This document shows positions 1-10,100 of a stretch of DNA of 64,000 nucleotides, piece after piece. The position numbers and the translations under genes were made by a program. Under the pieces are notes generated by a model, which did no database searches, was not told the origin of the DNA, and saw only the letters and a list, made by a program, of their open reading frames with translations. The first letter of the stretch is position 1, and each line of letters opens with the position of its first letter. This stretch comes from Verrucomicrobiia bacterium (GTDB lineage Bacteria; Verrucomicrobiota; Verrucomicrobiia; JABWAM01): NCBI GenBank assembly GCA_028687435.1, contig JAQUAF010000008.1, forward strand, positions 1 through 64,000, written 5' to 3'.

Positions 1-77
1 GACCCCCTCCCAAACAAGACAACAACTGAACAAAAAATTTTACCGAACTTGGAACAACACGGACCAACAAAATAACA

Positions 78-382
78 ACATTTTCAAACCGGCGGTTTTA
101 GGACATTTTCAGACCGGCGCTTACAATACGGCGACCAAATCATTGGGCAGTTGAGATGTTGGGATCGGGTGGTCATCACCGGGACCATGGTGGATGTGTG
201 TCATCCAAGGGCCATGGAATGGGAGTTGAGAAATCGAGACATTCGGTGTTTTGACATTAGGCAATTTGCCGAGCCGTTGAAAGAAACGGTTCGGGCCAAT
301 GCAGAAGCCTTTGCCCAAAAAAGATGCATGAATTTGACATGCATTTTCAAACCGGCGGTTTTCATGCATTTTGCCACCGGCG
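78..382. repeat. CCGGCG-type repeats, IS21-end-like
   Basis: Two related blocks of about 40 bp occur at 78-120 and 341-382. Each has two copies of a motif close to CATTTTCAAACCGGCG or CATTTTGCCACCGGCG spaced about 23 bp apart. Paired motifs of this wording resemble the terminal or inter-gene repeats of IS21-family elements, but no istA or istB gene is present. The family assignment is by recollection of the motif style. Confidence 0.4.
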
Positions 383-399
383 CGCTCAATGCCGCTTGA
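121..399 (+). pseudogene. decayed transposase-like N-terminal fragment
   Basis: The open frame encodes an N-terminal block beginning near LRCWDRVVITGT and running through DIRQFAEPLKETVRANAEAFA. This resembles the start of a multi-copy, transposase-associated protein family normally 400-500 residues long. The similarity stops near 320, where the frame runs into the CCGGCG repeat and then a stop codon. There is no credible ribosome binding site. It is best read as a truncated remnant inside mobile-element debris. The family link is from memory of the motif and needs a database search. Confidence 0.4.
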
Positions 400-406
400 T
401 TAAGCT

Positions 407-445
407 GTCATAAGTGTCGTAGTCCCCAACTATGACGCATATGAC
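407..445. repeat. imperfect 17-bp inverted repeat
   Basis: Arms at 407-423 and 429-445 pair at 13 of 17 positions around a 5-base loop. The repeat lies between the two transposase-like fragments and may be a transposon end. No function can be assigned. Confidence 0.3.
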
Positions 446-481
446 GCTCGTTTTCTTCAACCCGTCACTTTTGTCAAGACG

Positions 482-838
482 GTGCTCCGCGCACCGCTTA
501 CACTTTATCGGCTGATCGCCCGGCAGATGCGGGGTTATGGAGATGCCCAAGCCCGGCAAATCTTTCGGGATCTGCTGGACATGCCAGCCCAAGTGGAAAT
601 CACCCCCTGCGAAGTGCGCGTCGATTTTCATCGCCGGGTCCATCTTCCAATCGTGCTGGCTTCCGGACTCTGCGATAAACCGGTACGCATACCGTGGTGG
701 GACAATCGCCCCGTAGGCTCACGACATACACCGCCGGTTGATCAAAAACCGAGAAAAACAAGCGTCGCGGCTGCGGCCCGGAGGCGGAATGAGCGGCGAA
801 AACTTAGGGCAATTCTGTGCCGTGGAAATTCGGGCTAG
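482..838 (+). pseudogene. decayed transposase-like C-terminal fragment
   Basis: The frame encodes RQIFRDLLDMPAQVEI followed by VRVDFHRRVHLPIVLASGL and PVRIPWWDNRPV, ending in a low-complexity basic tail. The segment FHRRVHLPIVLASG...IPWW resembles the extreme C-terminus of DDE transposases seen in planctomycete-type genomes. It has no N-terminal catalytic region and no plausible start. Together with the fragment at 121-399 it suggests one or two decayed insertion elements. The region 839-1055 holds nothing else I can identify. Confidence 0.4.
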
Positions 839-1055
839 TATTAGAGGTTGTTCCGAAATTCGGGTAGCGGCTTCAGGTTCAATCCATCATTTTTTCGATT
901 TTTCATGATTTGGTCAACTTTCATTTTTGCCTCCAAAATTGAAGCACATTTGTTTTGGAGCGAATTCAAATATCGGCGGAATTACCGGTGGATTTCTAAC
1001 TTTTTCCAACGCACACATGATGGTGGCCACATCCGCAAACATCGACATCATCCAA

Positions 1056-2054
1056 TTACGCTTTCACTGGATTCATTCTAATCGTTTGCCCCATGGCCAC
1101 CACATTCTCCGTCTTTACATAATGTGCCAAACTATTGGAGCTGGAGATAATATATCCTCCTTGCGGTCCCAAATCCTTAATGAGTTCGCGAGTGATAGTT
1201 CGAATTTCCTCGGCGCTCCCTCGTGACAGACAGTCGATGTCCACATTGCCAACCACACACAAACGCCGACCATATTGGCGCTTAACCGCACGAATATCCA
1301 TACTGCCGGGCTCAAAGGGATGCAACGCGTTCATTCCCAAGGACAGCAAATCCTCCAGGATCGGCATCAAATTCCCGTCGCTATGATAAACCCAAGGCAG
1401 CGTGATTTCCTTCGCCGCAATCCGCAGGGACGGAAGAATCTGCCGTCGAAAAACCTCCGGGGAAAAGAACGGGGCGCTTTTCCAAGCGATATCACCCCCG
1501 GACCAGATGAAATCAAACCCCATGCCGCACAACCGGCGCAACACCTTGGCCGACCACTGCGAAAACTGCCGGAACACTTCCCCCACAAATTCCGGATCAT
1601 CGCTCAACGCATAGGAAAATCCCTCGACCCCCATGGATTGAATGGCCGATCCCGCCCCCAAATCCGTCACCACCGTGGTCGCCAGGTCTTTCGGCGCTCG
1701 TTTCAGGGCTTGATAAACCTCCTCATACAACACGTCGCTTTCAGGATCGGGAAAAGCCCCGGCAATCTTCGGCAAATCCTCCCGGGTTTTCAGCAATCCG
1801 TCGATGATATATTGATGCCCATCCTCCGATCGGCCAAAACGGCAAATGCCCGGTGGACAGATTGCCCCGCAAAACACATTACAGATGCCCAAGAATTCTT
1901 CCAACGTTTGCCCGGGCGCAATTCTGTCGGCATATGCCGTCCGCAGACTCTTCGCGATGGACATTTCCGCCCAAGGCACTCCATCAGGCATCCCTCCCTT
2001 TAACGCCATCATGAGCCGCTCTCGTGGTGTTTGTTCAATATTGTTTTTGTTCAT
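1056..2054 (-). CDS. uroporphyrinogen decarboxylase family protein
   Basis: The 332-residue protein has UroD/MtaA-family landmarks: an N-terminal PRERLMMALKGGMPDGVPW block, HSDGNLMPILEDLL at about residue 225, a GNVDIDCLSRG block, and the C-terminal GGYIISSSNSL motif. Members of this superfamily are TIM barrels acting on tetrapyrroles or on methyl groups carried by corrinoids. This protein sits in a sugar-catabolic neighbourhood, so true heme synthesis is unlikely and its substrate is unknown. I chose the ATG at 2054; a GTG at 2072 adds six residues, and neither has a strong ribosome binding site. A distant paralogue lies at 59122-60150. Confidence 0.85.
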   Translation of the reverse strand: MNKNNIEQTPRERLMMALKGGMPDGVPWAEMSIAKSLRTAYADRIAPGQTLEEFLGICNVFCGAICPPGICRFGRSEDGHQYIIDGLLKTREDLPKIAGAFPDPESDVLYEEVYQALKRAPKDLATTVVTDLGAGSAIQSMGVEGFSYALSDDPEFVGEVFRQFSQWSAKVLRRLCGMGFDFIWSGGDIAWKSAPFFSPEVFRRQILPSLRIAAKEITLPWVYHSDGNLMPILEDLLSLGMNALHPFEPGSMDIRAVKRQYGRRLCVVGNVDIDCLSRGSAEEIRTITRELIKDLGPQGGYIISSSNSLAHYVKTENVVAMGQTIRMNPVKA

Positions 2055-2176
2055 GTTTTTAGATTCAGGCACATAGGCACTGAAGAAAAAATTAAGTCCG
2101 CCTGTGGCGAAAAACTTTTCATTTCCATGTGAAAGTTATTGTTCAATTGAAAGCACATAACACAAGCGTGAGGTTG

Positions 2177-4192
2177 TCATTTCATCATCCTCAGTTGGCG
2201 GTATTCGCTTTCAATTTTAATAGCATCACCACTAAATCCGCAAAAGGAACAGAGAAATTCCTCGCCTTGCTCCTGCAAATGAACCTCCCGATCCGCGACA
2301 AGACAGCGAGGGCACCGCAGTGGCGCAAGGGTAGGACCCCATGGAATGGGAAATTTCGGCCATCTCGAACGTTTTTTAATGAGCGGACTTTCGGTTCCGC
2401 ATTCAACACATTCACGACAAACCCGAAGTCTCGAACTTAGCTCGGCTTCCGCCGCCATCTCAACCCGCTTCCAAAGCGCCATCTCATAAAATGTTTGAAT
2501 CACCGTCCCCTCACTAATCACTCCGACACAATCTTTATCATCTGTTTCCAACTTAAAAGCAAACCCTTCGTGCGAAAAACAGACCCTGCACTGACACGCC
2601 TCCGCAAGTTGAACCATTTTTCCCCGATGCGCGCAAGTCAGCCAATGGCGTTCTTTCAAATTCGCCACCTCAAGCCCAATTCCCGCGATACTTACTGGCA
2701 AGTCAGTGGTCCCCCAAGTCCCACGCACATACTCATAAAATTCAATCATAATCCCGGCTCGACTGGGATTGATCAGTCGCCGGGAGGTGCTTATGGTCCC
2801 ATTCAAATCGATAGTGGTCGTGATCACCAATTGACAGGAAAAGTCTCCTAAACGCAATGCCAAGGAGGCATACCGGATTCTCAACTCATTTTCCGTCCGC
2901 ACTATTTTTTCAATCGCGAGAATTTGATGACTTAAATCCACAACATGATCTCCTTGACGAATCAAGCATTTTGCCATCGAAGTGTAACGATGGTGATGCT
3001 GAATCAGAAACGGATGGCTGCCATCCCAGAGGCAGGAGCTGTCCGGCCCCAAGTCCTTTTGGATGTCCGCAACATAAGGGCGCAAATCCAAAACAGCCCC
3101 CCCCTGCGAGGGGGCTAGCAGAACCCTTTGCTTCGAATCCAAATACCAAATATAACTCCGCTTCGAACCACGTCGGATATCTTGCCAGTGCGCAACCGTT
3201 GGCGGCGTAACGCCATGAAACTGATTTAAATACCACTCGCAAAATTCAGCCAACGAAACACTCTGCACCACTTTGTCCCGCACCTGCTCGCCCAAAAATG
3301 CAAGATACCGGCCATACACCCAGATAAATTCTTCCGGGTTTTCATCGAATACGTGAGGAGTATTCTCTTTAAAGTTTCCTTCAAATTCGAGAAACTGATA
3401 ATAAGCATAGCCATTATTCAACTCCGCCTGACTCATATATTGTTCAAAAAAACGCTTGGTATAACCGACATCCCCCTTCCAAACGCTTTTGCTGCGCATC
3501 TCATCCATAGGCTCGCTGCTAAAAAAATCATTCCTTGAATCATAGGAAAGCATCAAATCCCGACTAAGATGTGGGACGCACGCGATCCCGATCCCTTGGT
3601 CAACCGCCCCCGCCGGAACAAATGCATTGTTGCGCCGAGGAATCCAAGGCCACCAAGGCGAGCCTTCCATCCAATTCACCCACTCCATATTAAAATAGCG
3701 GTGACCATGAGTCACATTAATCCCTTCCTCAAAGCAAACCCCCATCGCACCAATCACCGTCGGCGCCGCCTGTTTGATTGCCCGCAACGAAGCGCCATCC
3801 AACGCACCCGCCGCCACCGTAGTCAACGGAGTTCCCAAAGCCTTCAAATACAATTCAGCCATTGCTTTCGCAAGACGCGGCTTTGCCTCCGCGTCAAAAT
3901 GAGGAAAGCGTCCTGGCTCATCCTCAATCTTACACTCCGTCAACATGGGTTCGTCAGGCCTTACCCATAAAACCAGCTCAACACCATGATCGTCACGGTA
4001 TCGCCGCAAGTCCGCCTGGCACTCCGGCTGCCTCAAGTGCTCCGGAAAAACCAGCAAACTCAAGCGTAATCCCTTGTCCAAAACCGCATCAACCATTCGC
4101 GCCGTCAACGCATTCAATCCACCATAGGATAAAAAAACATTCAAGTAACGATGATTCATCAGACAACTTTTGTTATTATGTCGAGTAGGCAT
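2177..4192 (-). CDS. unknown protein with C-terminal zinc ribbon
   Basis: The 671-residue protein starts at the ATG at 4192, preceded by AAAGGAG nine bases upstream; a longer frame would run into the intron-like RNA. The N-terminal part (VFLSYGGLNALTARMVDAVL..., LSLLVFPEHL, ELVLWVRPDEP) looks like a beta/alpha-barrel polysaccharide-deacetylase or glycoside-hydrolase type domain. The middle is probably beta-sandwich. The C-terminus has paired cysteines (CRECVEC, CPRC, CSFCGF) typical of a zinc ribbon. No signal peptide is evident. I do not recognise a named family. Its position next to glycan genes suggests carbohydrate work, which is inference only. Confidence 0.75.
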   Translation of the reverse strand: MPTRHNNKSCLMNHRYLNVFLSYGGLNALTARMVDAVLDKGLRLSLLVFPEHLRQPECQADLRRYRDDHGVELVLWVRPDEPMLTECKIEDEPGRFPHFDAEAKPRLAKAMAELYLKALGTPLTTVAAGALDGASLRAIKQAAPTVIGAMGVCFEEGINVTHGHRYFNMEWVNWMEGSPWWPWIPRRNNAFVPAGAVDQGIGIACVPHLSRDLMLSYDSRNDFFSSEPMDEMRSKSVWKGDVGYTKRFFEQYMSQAELNNGYAYYQFLEFEGNFKENTPHVFDENPEEFIWVYGRYLAFLGEQVRDKVVQSVSLAEFCEWYLNQFHGVTPPTVAHWQDIRRGSKRSYIWYLDSKQRVLLAPSQGGAVLDLRPYVADIQKDLGPDSSCLWDGSHPFLIQHHHRYTSMAKCLIRQGDHVVDLSHQILAIEKIVRTENELRIRYASLALRLGDFSCQLVITTTIDLNGTISTSRRLINPSRAGIMIEFYEYVRGTWGTTDLPVSIAGIGLEVANLKERHWLTCAHRGKMVQLAEACQCRVCFSHEGFAFKLETDDKDCVGVISEGTVIQTFYEMALWKRVEMAAEAELSSRLRVCRECVECGTESPLIKKRSRWPKFPIPWGPTLAPLRCPRCLVADREVHLQEQGEEFLCSFCGFSGDAIKIESEYRQLRMMK

Positions 4193-4249
4193 TGGAGTAT
4201 TCTCCTTTAGGTTTAGTTTGTTTTCTCTGTTGCTCTTCTCTTTCGATTT

Positions 4250-4897
4250 GAAGAGTGCCACATTATTCCACCAATGCCCCTCCCCGAACCGGACGGGCGT
4301 TCCACCATGGCGGGACCGCATCCGGCTCTCGGGCAAAACTCTCGGTTACACGTCACCATGTTCCAATATGGGAACCATTCCAACTGTCCACAGAATGCCA
4401 TTTCAGTGTATGGTCGTGGCAGCGGCGATTCCCTCGTTTGACCTTCAGCCCCTTCGAATGGTTTCCCTCCCTCGCCGGACGTTACTCCGGTTACTCCTCT
4501 ACTACAGGCTGGTCCGTCAACCATGCCGCCACACTCCCGCCTCACCGCTGTTGCGGCTCGTAGGGAGCTTCCTTCCGCAGGAGCGGCATGGCCTTCCCAA
4601 ATCTCAGTATCCACCTCGTGCCGATCCGTCGTGGTCTCAGCCCCCGGCAAGTATCCGCCTGCTTCGCCTTTGGCGCAGGTTTCGTTGCTGGCTTCAGCCA
4701 TATGAAATCCCCGGCCTCTTGCAATTATCATTTCGAGGCTCAATCCCTTCATTTGCATTACGACTGACCCGCTCCCATGTTCCTGGCTCCACATGTTCAG
4801 TTACCCTCCCATGTGCGGGGCACGGTTCCAGCCTGCCGGCTAGACTTTGGCTGGGCTGGTTTCTCCAGCAGGCATCTGCTGTTTTCTCTTGGCGCAC
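4250..4897 (-). ncRNA. ORF-less group II intron candidate
   Basis: Reading the minus strand, the element opens at 4897 with GTGCGCC, matching the GUGYG 5' boundary of bacterial group II introns. Near 4326-4281 there is a domain V-like helix: GAGCCGGA pairs with TCCGGTTC, separated by an upper helix and an enlarged apical hairpin (CCGCC/GGUGG) in place of the usual GNRA loop. A short domain VI-like hairpin (GCATT/AATGT) follows, so the 3' end is near 4250. The roughly 640-nt span has no reverse transcriptase frame. The 5' end lies 21 bases after the stop of the upstream Fe-S gene and the 3' end lies before the ribosome binding site of the next gene. A 193-codon open frame inside it is probably spurious. 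Confidence 0.6.
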
Positions 4898-4918
4898 TCA
4901 TGATTTTGTTTATTCCAA

Positions 4919-5959
4919 TTAGTAATGACTATACTTATATTCATCCGTGCCATCTTCATTTTCCTTCGGTTTCTCCGTTTTTCGCATCAGCTTCCACACT
5001 GGTTTGGTGCGAAAAGGCGTGTGAAATTTTCTTGTCAGGCGATCTTCTTTCTCCAAGTGGTCCATACACGCGCGAATGCAACCACGGGCGCCTTCAATCG
5101 CCGGCCAATGATGGAAGCTCGACAACGTCGCATCCGCGAAAGGCAGCTGCTGTCGCAGATCGGGACGCCCATCGCCTGACCGCGACTTGCATTCCTTGTT
5201 TAAATCGAAGGACTTATCTGGCGGCAAAAACGGCGAGACTTCATGCACACCGCCGCAGTACGCGATTGAACACGACGCACAATTCAACTTGCCCCACTTG
5301 CATTTCTTGCCTGCCACATTGACCTCCACCGTCTCTTTCGCGCTAATGGCCTTCCCGCCACAATCTTTCACACATCGCATGCAATGATCACACAACTTGC
5401 CCTCATACAGAGGATCAGGTTCGAGAGGGGCATCGGTCAGAATAAACGCCACTCTCTGTCGCGGACCGAATTCAGGCGTCAAAAGCAGGTTGCTATGCCC
5501 AATTTCACCCAGTCCGGCCGCCACTGCGGCAATTCGAAAATGAATCATGACATCGGGAACCGGTTTGTCTGGGGAAACTGCAACGGTGGGCCGATTATAG
5601 AGTTTCCCATCGCCATCGCTGATCGCTGCAAAATGGTTTTCCATCGTTATCGGCACCGCTTCCCACCCTTGATCTTCCAGAAAGTTTGTGACTGCCCGCA
5701 ACGTGGTTGGAATTTGGATTCCATTGATGTGCGCATAACCCATCGTGGAGTAGTTAATGAAATAAGTGCCCTCCTCAATGCCGCGCAACGTCCCGCGCGG
5801 AATGCGGAATGCCAAGGCGATCAGAGTTTTTGCGCCTGGAAAAATGTACCGGGGATCCATTTGCTTTGGCGCGCCTTCAAAACGATCCATGGAGGCCATG
5901 CCGACCAAATCAGCTCCCGCTTTCTTTGCGAATTCTTTGACGTCTTTTGATGTTAACAT
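4919..5959 (-). CDS. QueG-like 4Fe-4S protein
   Basis: The 346-residue protein resembles the epoxyqueuosine-reductase (QueG, COG1600) superfamily, which uses a cobalamin-binding domain and two 4Fe-4S clusters. Visible markers are AAVAAGLGEIGHSNLLLTPE (about 144-163), GPRQRVAFILTDAPLEPDP, and a first cluster CDHCMRCVKDC (C190, C193, C196, C200). A second cysteine set lies at C220, C227, C230 and C235, with spacing unlike the standard CxxCxxCxxxCP ferredoxin motif. The C-terminal 100 residues diverge from QueG, so another reductive role is likely, possibly in the same transcript as the UroD-family gene. Confidence 0.7.
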   Translation of the reverse strand: MLTSKDVKEFAKKAGADLVGMASMDRFEGAPKQMDPRYIFPGAKTLIALAFRIPRGTLRGIEEGTYFINYSTMGYAHINGIQIPTTLRAVTNFLEDQGWEAVPITMENHFAAISDGDGKLYNRPTVAVSPDKPVPDVMIHFRIAAVAAGLGEIGHSNLLLTPEFGPRQRVAFILTDAPLEPDPLYEGKLCDHCMRCVKDCGGKAISAKETVEVNVAGKKCKWGKLNCASCSIAYCGGVHEVSPFLPPDKSFDLNKECKSRSGDGRPDLRQQLPFADATLSSFHHWPAIEGARGCIRACMDHLEKEDRLTRKFHTPFRTKPVWKLMRKTEKPKENEDGTDEYKYSHY

Positions 5960-6091
5960 AGGTTGTGTTGTGTTTAATGTTTATAATTTCAGTGTTTTCT
6001 TCTAAAAATCAAACCGCCATTCCGTTCCAAACTCCTTTTCATGCGCATTTTCCAAATCATCTCCAAAATTTGATGAAGCCGATTTGCAAAA

Positions 6092-7111
6092 TTAATGCCT
6101 AGACTTGTCCCGGAAAATTTCTTTCAAAATAATCTTGGCAATCAAAGTCTCGGTGGCCTCAATCAAATCATCATTACATTGGGATGCTAAATGATAAATT
6201 TCGGGGGCTGAAATCCGCGCGCCCCCCCCCACACGTCTAATCTCGTTCCAGATAGTTTCAAGCGCATTGCCTTCCTTTTGGAATTCAGGTTCTGAATCAT
6301 TGTCAAGAACCCGCTTAAGCTCAGAGAGATATTTCCCTGAAAGTTGCGCCCATTTTGCAACCCGCTCCTTGAGCAGCACACCGCAAGGACGGGCCATAAG
6401 CACATTCATTTCACAGGCATCCTTTTCAAAAGCTGTCCGGCTGGTAAAGATAAAAAAGCCATAATCGCTTGGGGCGTGAAAATTCGCGAGCGTTGGCACC
6501 CACGAAGTCACGGATTCGGACGGAGGGCCAGTGCGAATATTTCGAACAACATTGGCTCGCCAACGTCCTTGGGGAGGGAAGGGCATTTCCAGGATTGTGG
6601 AAGGGATCTTCAACTCGAGCGTCCAAAAATCCTTGCCCACAATGGCGGCAGCATCAATCAGGTTGTGCAACTTGGTCGAACTCTTCATCACCCGCCCCGA
6701 GACAAACCTCGCGCCATCCGCATTGGCCGCAACGCAAAAAAGCGGAGGAGGCGCACAGCCCTCAGACACGCAGAAAAATTGAATGCTATCGTCGCGGGAA
6801 ACCAGTTCTCCATCGCGAAGTTTTCTTTCGATTTTCTGTGGATTTGGCTCCAGCGCATGCACAGCCATATAGAGAGCATTGGAAGTCCACCCAGCGCGAA
6901 AATACGTTTGTTTTTGGGCTGGTGCCTGGTTGCCGGGCACATAAAAGCCATCCGAAACAGGAATCGTGTGCCAAACCCGTTCGTCAATACGACCATCAAT
7001 AACCGGTTCCTCGCTTAAATGGATGCAGGTGTACTCCAAGTTATTCGTTGCTCCGGACACCTTGCTGAACAAAATGGCGATGAGCGACAATCTAAGCAAG
7101 GCGATCTTCAT
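6092..7111 (-). CDS. secreted CBM9-like domain protein
   Basis: The 339-residue protein begins with a signal peptide (MKIALLRLSLIAILFSKVSG). Residues about 25-220 form a carbohydrate-binding family 9/DOMON-like domain: the entry motif EPVIDGRIDERVWHTIP, then YFRAGWTSNALYMAVHALEP and SRDDSIQFF are typical. The C-terminal 100 residues are helical and unassigned. Its ATG overlaps the stop of the upstream 1246-residue GH42-like gene as ATGA, so the two are probably translationally coupled and work together outside the cytoplasm. Most likely it binds glycan or lipid-linked sugar; the ligand is unknown. Confidence 0.8.
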   Translation of the reverse strand: MKIALLRLSLIAILFSKVSGATNNLEYTCIHLSEEPVIDGRIDERVWHTIPVSDGFYVPGNQAPAQKQTYFRAGWTSNALYMAVHALEPNPQKIERKLRDGELVSRDDSIQFFCVSEGCAPPPLFCVAANADGARFVSGRVMKSSTKLHNLIDAAAIVGKDFWTLELKIPSTILEMPFPPQGRWRANVVRNIRTGPPSESVTSWVPTLANFHAPSDYGFFIFTSRTAFEKDACEMNVLMARPCGVLLKERVAKWAQLSGKYLSELKRVLDNDSEPEFQKEGNALETIWNEIRRVGGGARISAPEIYHLASQCNDDLIEATETLIAKIILKEIFRDKSRH

Positions 7112-10100
7112 CGGACCTCCTTAACTTCTATTATTTTTTCCCCAATCTGACCGGACGTGACGTCACGCGCCCAGATCCGCCATGTTCCACAAGTCTCATT
7201 GCGGGCCAATCTGCAACGAAACTCGCCAAGCCCGGCCTGAAGGATTACATTCTTCTGATAGTGCATGGCTTCGCGACCATCAGGAGTGAAAAACCTGACA
7301 TTGACCACATGCGCGTCCGGTTTTCCAACCGTTTTCAGTTCTAATTGACAAATTATTTCTTGGCCTTGAAGGACAGAACCGGTCGCCGTCATTTTAAGGC
7401 CTTGTATCGAATATGGCAGAAAAGCAAAGAGTCTGGCAACACCCGGTTCAACCGAAGTTTTGAGCGTGTCTATACACCCCGCATATTTACCCTGCCGCAC
7501 ATCGTAAACGTGGCAATTGCTTCCGAGCGAAATCATCACCTCCATCTTCTTTGGCAGCTTGGCGTCATTTAAAGCATATCTTATCGGAGACTCCGGGAGT
7601 TCCTGCAGGACTCCCAAATAGCGGGAAGTTCCGCTGCGAAAAGGATATATTCGGACTCCTTCTGAATGGGGCCGGACGGGATATTCTTTTTGGTGCCCCA
7701 CGAATGGCAGCAGGACCGAAAAAATGGTGGCAATGGCTTGACTTTCGGAACCTACAACATCTTTACCACCGGCTTCAAGCGAAGCAACGGAGCCAAGGTA
7801 AGGAGCCAGTGAAAAGTTAAGCAGAACCGCCTTGCCCTTGCCATACGGGTTGACAAAGAAACCGGGTGTATTCCGCAGCAGCGCATAACTTTTGGCAACC
7901 GATGGTTTTAATGAGGAATCCGCGACAGTCTCGAACGTCGTATTCGAAAAGCAGGTTTCGTTTATGGCCACAGATCCTTTCATTACCGCTGGTTTTCGCG
8001 TGTCTTGCTTGACACCAAACACATCGTCAAGCAAACCAGCCTTATACGGTTTGCCATGTTGATCGCAAACGGCGGGACGAAGGTCAGCTAGGAGCATTCC
8101 CCCTTTCTTGACAAACGCACTGATTTCCCCGGCCTGTTTTGGCGATACGGACTGGCAGAAAGGCAAGATCAGCAATTGGATCCTTCGTTGTGACAATTCC
8201 CCCCTTTCAACCTGCTGGGCTGAGATGACCTCAAAAGGATAACCCGTATCTTCAAGCAACGCGCTCAAACTATTGAGCACCTTCATTGTCCATGGAAAAT
8301 CCGGGGTCAGAGTTGCCGCATGCTGGCTGGCGGCAGAATACAGTATCCCAATTTGCTCATGCTCCTTTTGAATCGAAAGCAGCAGTTTGGCCAGGCCACA
8401 TTTCATCTCCTGGATCTGCTCAAGATTGGCCTTGAAAAAATCGTAAAATGAAAAGTCGGGAGCGATAATCGATCCGCGTTTGCCCGGATTTCCGTGCCAA
8501 ACCATAAAAGTATTCATGCCACGAAAAAGGAGTTTCCAAGAAATGTGACGACTGAAGATTTCACTGCGGGCGCCATTGTAGCCGCCATAATATGCCCCAA
8601 CACAGGACTCTCCATCCATAAAACTTCGAATGGCATGGGGAACGAAAGGCCCGTCATAGGGACAGTTATAATTCATTGCATTTGCCAATTTATAATAGTC
8701 AACCGCGCTAAAGCTTCGCAGATACCTTCCATCGCTCCCCTCATAGCCTACCCGGGCGTTCGGAATCAGCCCGCGGATTTCCGTCCGCGCCAAGTCAAAA
8801 GTTCCAGCCCAAACACTTTCCATATGGGTGCGATAATCAACCCAAAGCGGCGCCAATTGTGGATTCGCCCTGGCCTGCTCCAACGTCACGGGCTCAATCT
8901 CGTCAAAATCCTGATAGGCGCTTCCATATTCACAATTGACTTCCGCAATCGACCCATATTCCCACCTTAGAAACTCGTGAAATTTTGCCACACAGGTCGG
9001 TGAAAAACAGACCTCGTAAGCTCCTGAAACGAAGTGGCATTCATCTCCCAATGAAAACTCCCGAACCGAAAACGGAGCCAGTCGCTTTGCCGTGCGCGTT
9101 AAGAGAGACTTCAGTCCATCCACAAACACCGTGTCAGTCAGACAAGGCAGCCGGACATGATCATCTTTCTTGCGGGGAGGAATGTCTGGATGGGGATAAC
9201 CATCGCTTTTCCTGTCAAACAAGCGGGTGGCATAGGGGATATGCCGCAAGTTGGCCATGGCAAGCACCTCGTTCCAAGTTGTGTATTGCGTATCAAATCC
9301 GGATTGAAAAATATTAGAAAGAAGCGGCAAGGCAAGATAACTGGCACGAAAAGAATCCACCCATAGAACAAATCGCAAGTCATGTTCAGGGTAGAAATCC
9401 CGGTACGTGAAATAATCGCATTTTCGATCGAGCGCCCCATTCTTATTCAACAAGACAGCGTCAACATATTGAAGCAGCGAGAGTGGTGGAACCGGGCCAA
9501 AAACAAAGGGTATTTCCTGAACGGAAGACTTGTTTAGAATGGGAACAACGGTTTCATTGGCAATCCGTCCAAAATTGTCGCGTTGTCTGATCTCCAAGCG
9601 CGCATCCTCGCCGGGGTTCGCAAGCATTATCACAATTTTACCCCTGATATTTTCACCGATCCCAAAGCTTTTTTCAAAGGCAAGATCCTTGATCAAACTT
9701 GTCCCCTCAACATGCAAATGAATGCTTCCAAAGGCAAAAATTTTACCGTCGCGGCCAGCCGCCAAATCAGCAAAATACTCGCCGCGGGCAAGGGGTGGCA
9801 CTATGAATTTTGCCCGCTGGGGTGAAGAGTTGATCGTTAGCTGTTGTTTATCAGCAAAAACCTGGATTCCCATTTTTGACCGGACGGTGAATGTTAAATC
9901 GAACAGCACACTTTGGCGGGAACAAACATCAAACGCGAATTCCGTGCTTGTATTTTGTTTGGCGATGAGTTTCGAAGCTCCCCGCAGCTCAATTTCCGGG
10001 GCGTCCCCGATCGCATAAAACATCAACTGAATGACCAATGCCAAGTAATACTCATAATCGATGTCGTTCCGAGCCAAGAGATTCCCCTTAAAAGGCGGAG

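Noticed and set aside
4213-4794. 193-codon frame inside the intron-like region
   Set aside because: It reads through structured RNA and has no domain; likely non-coding.
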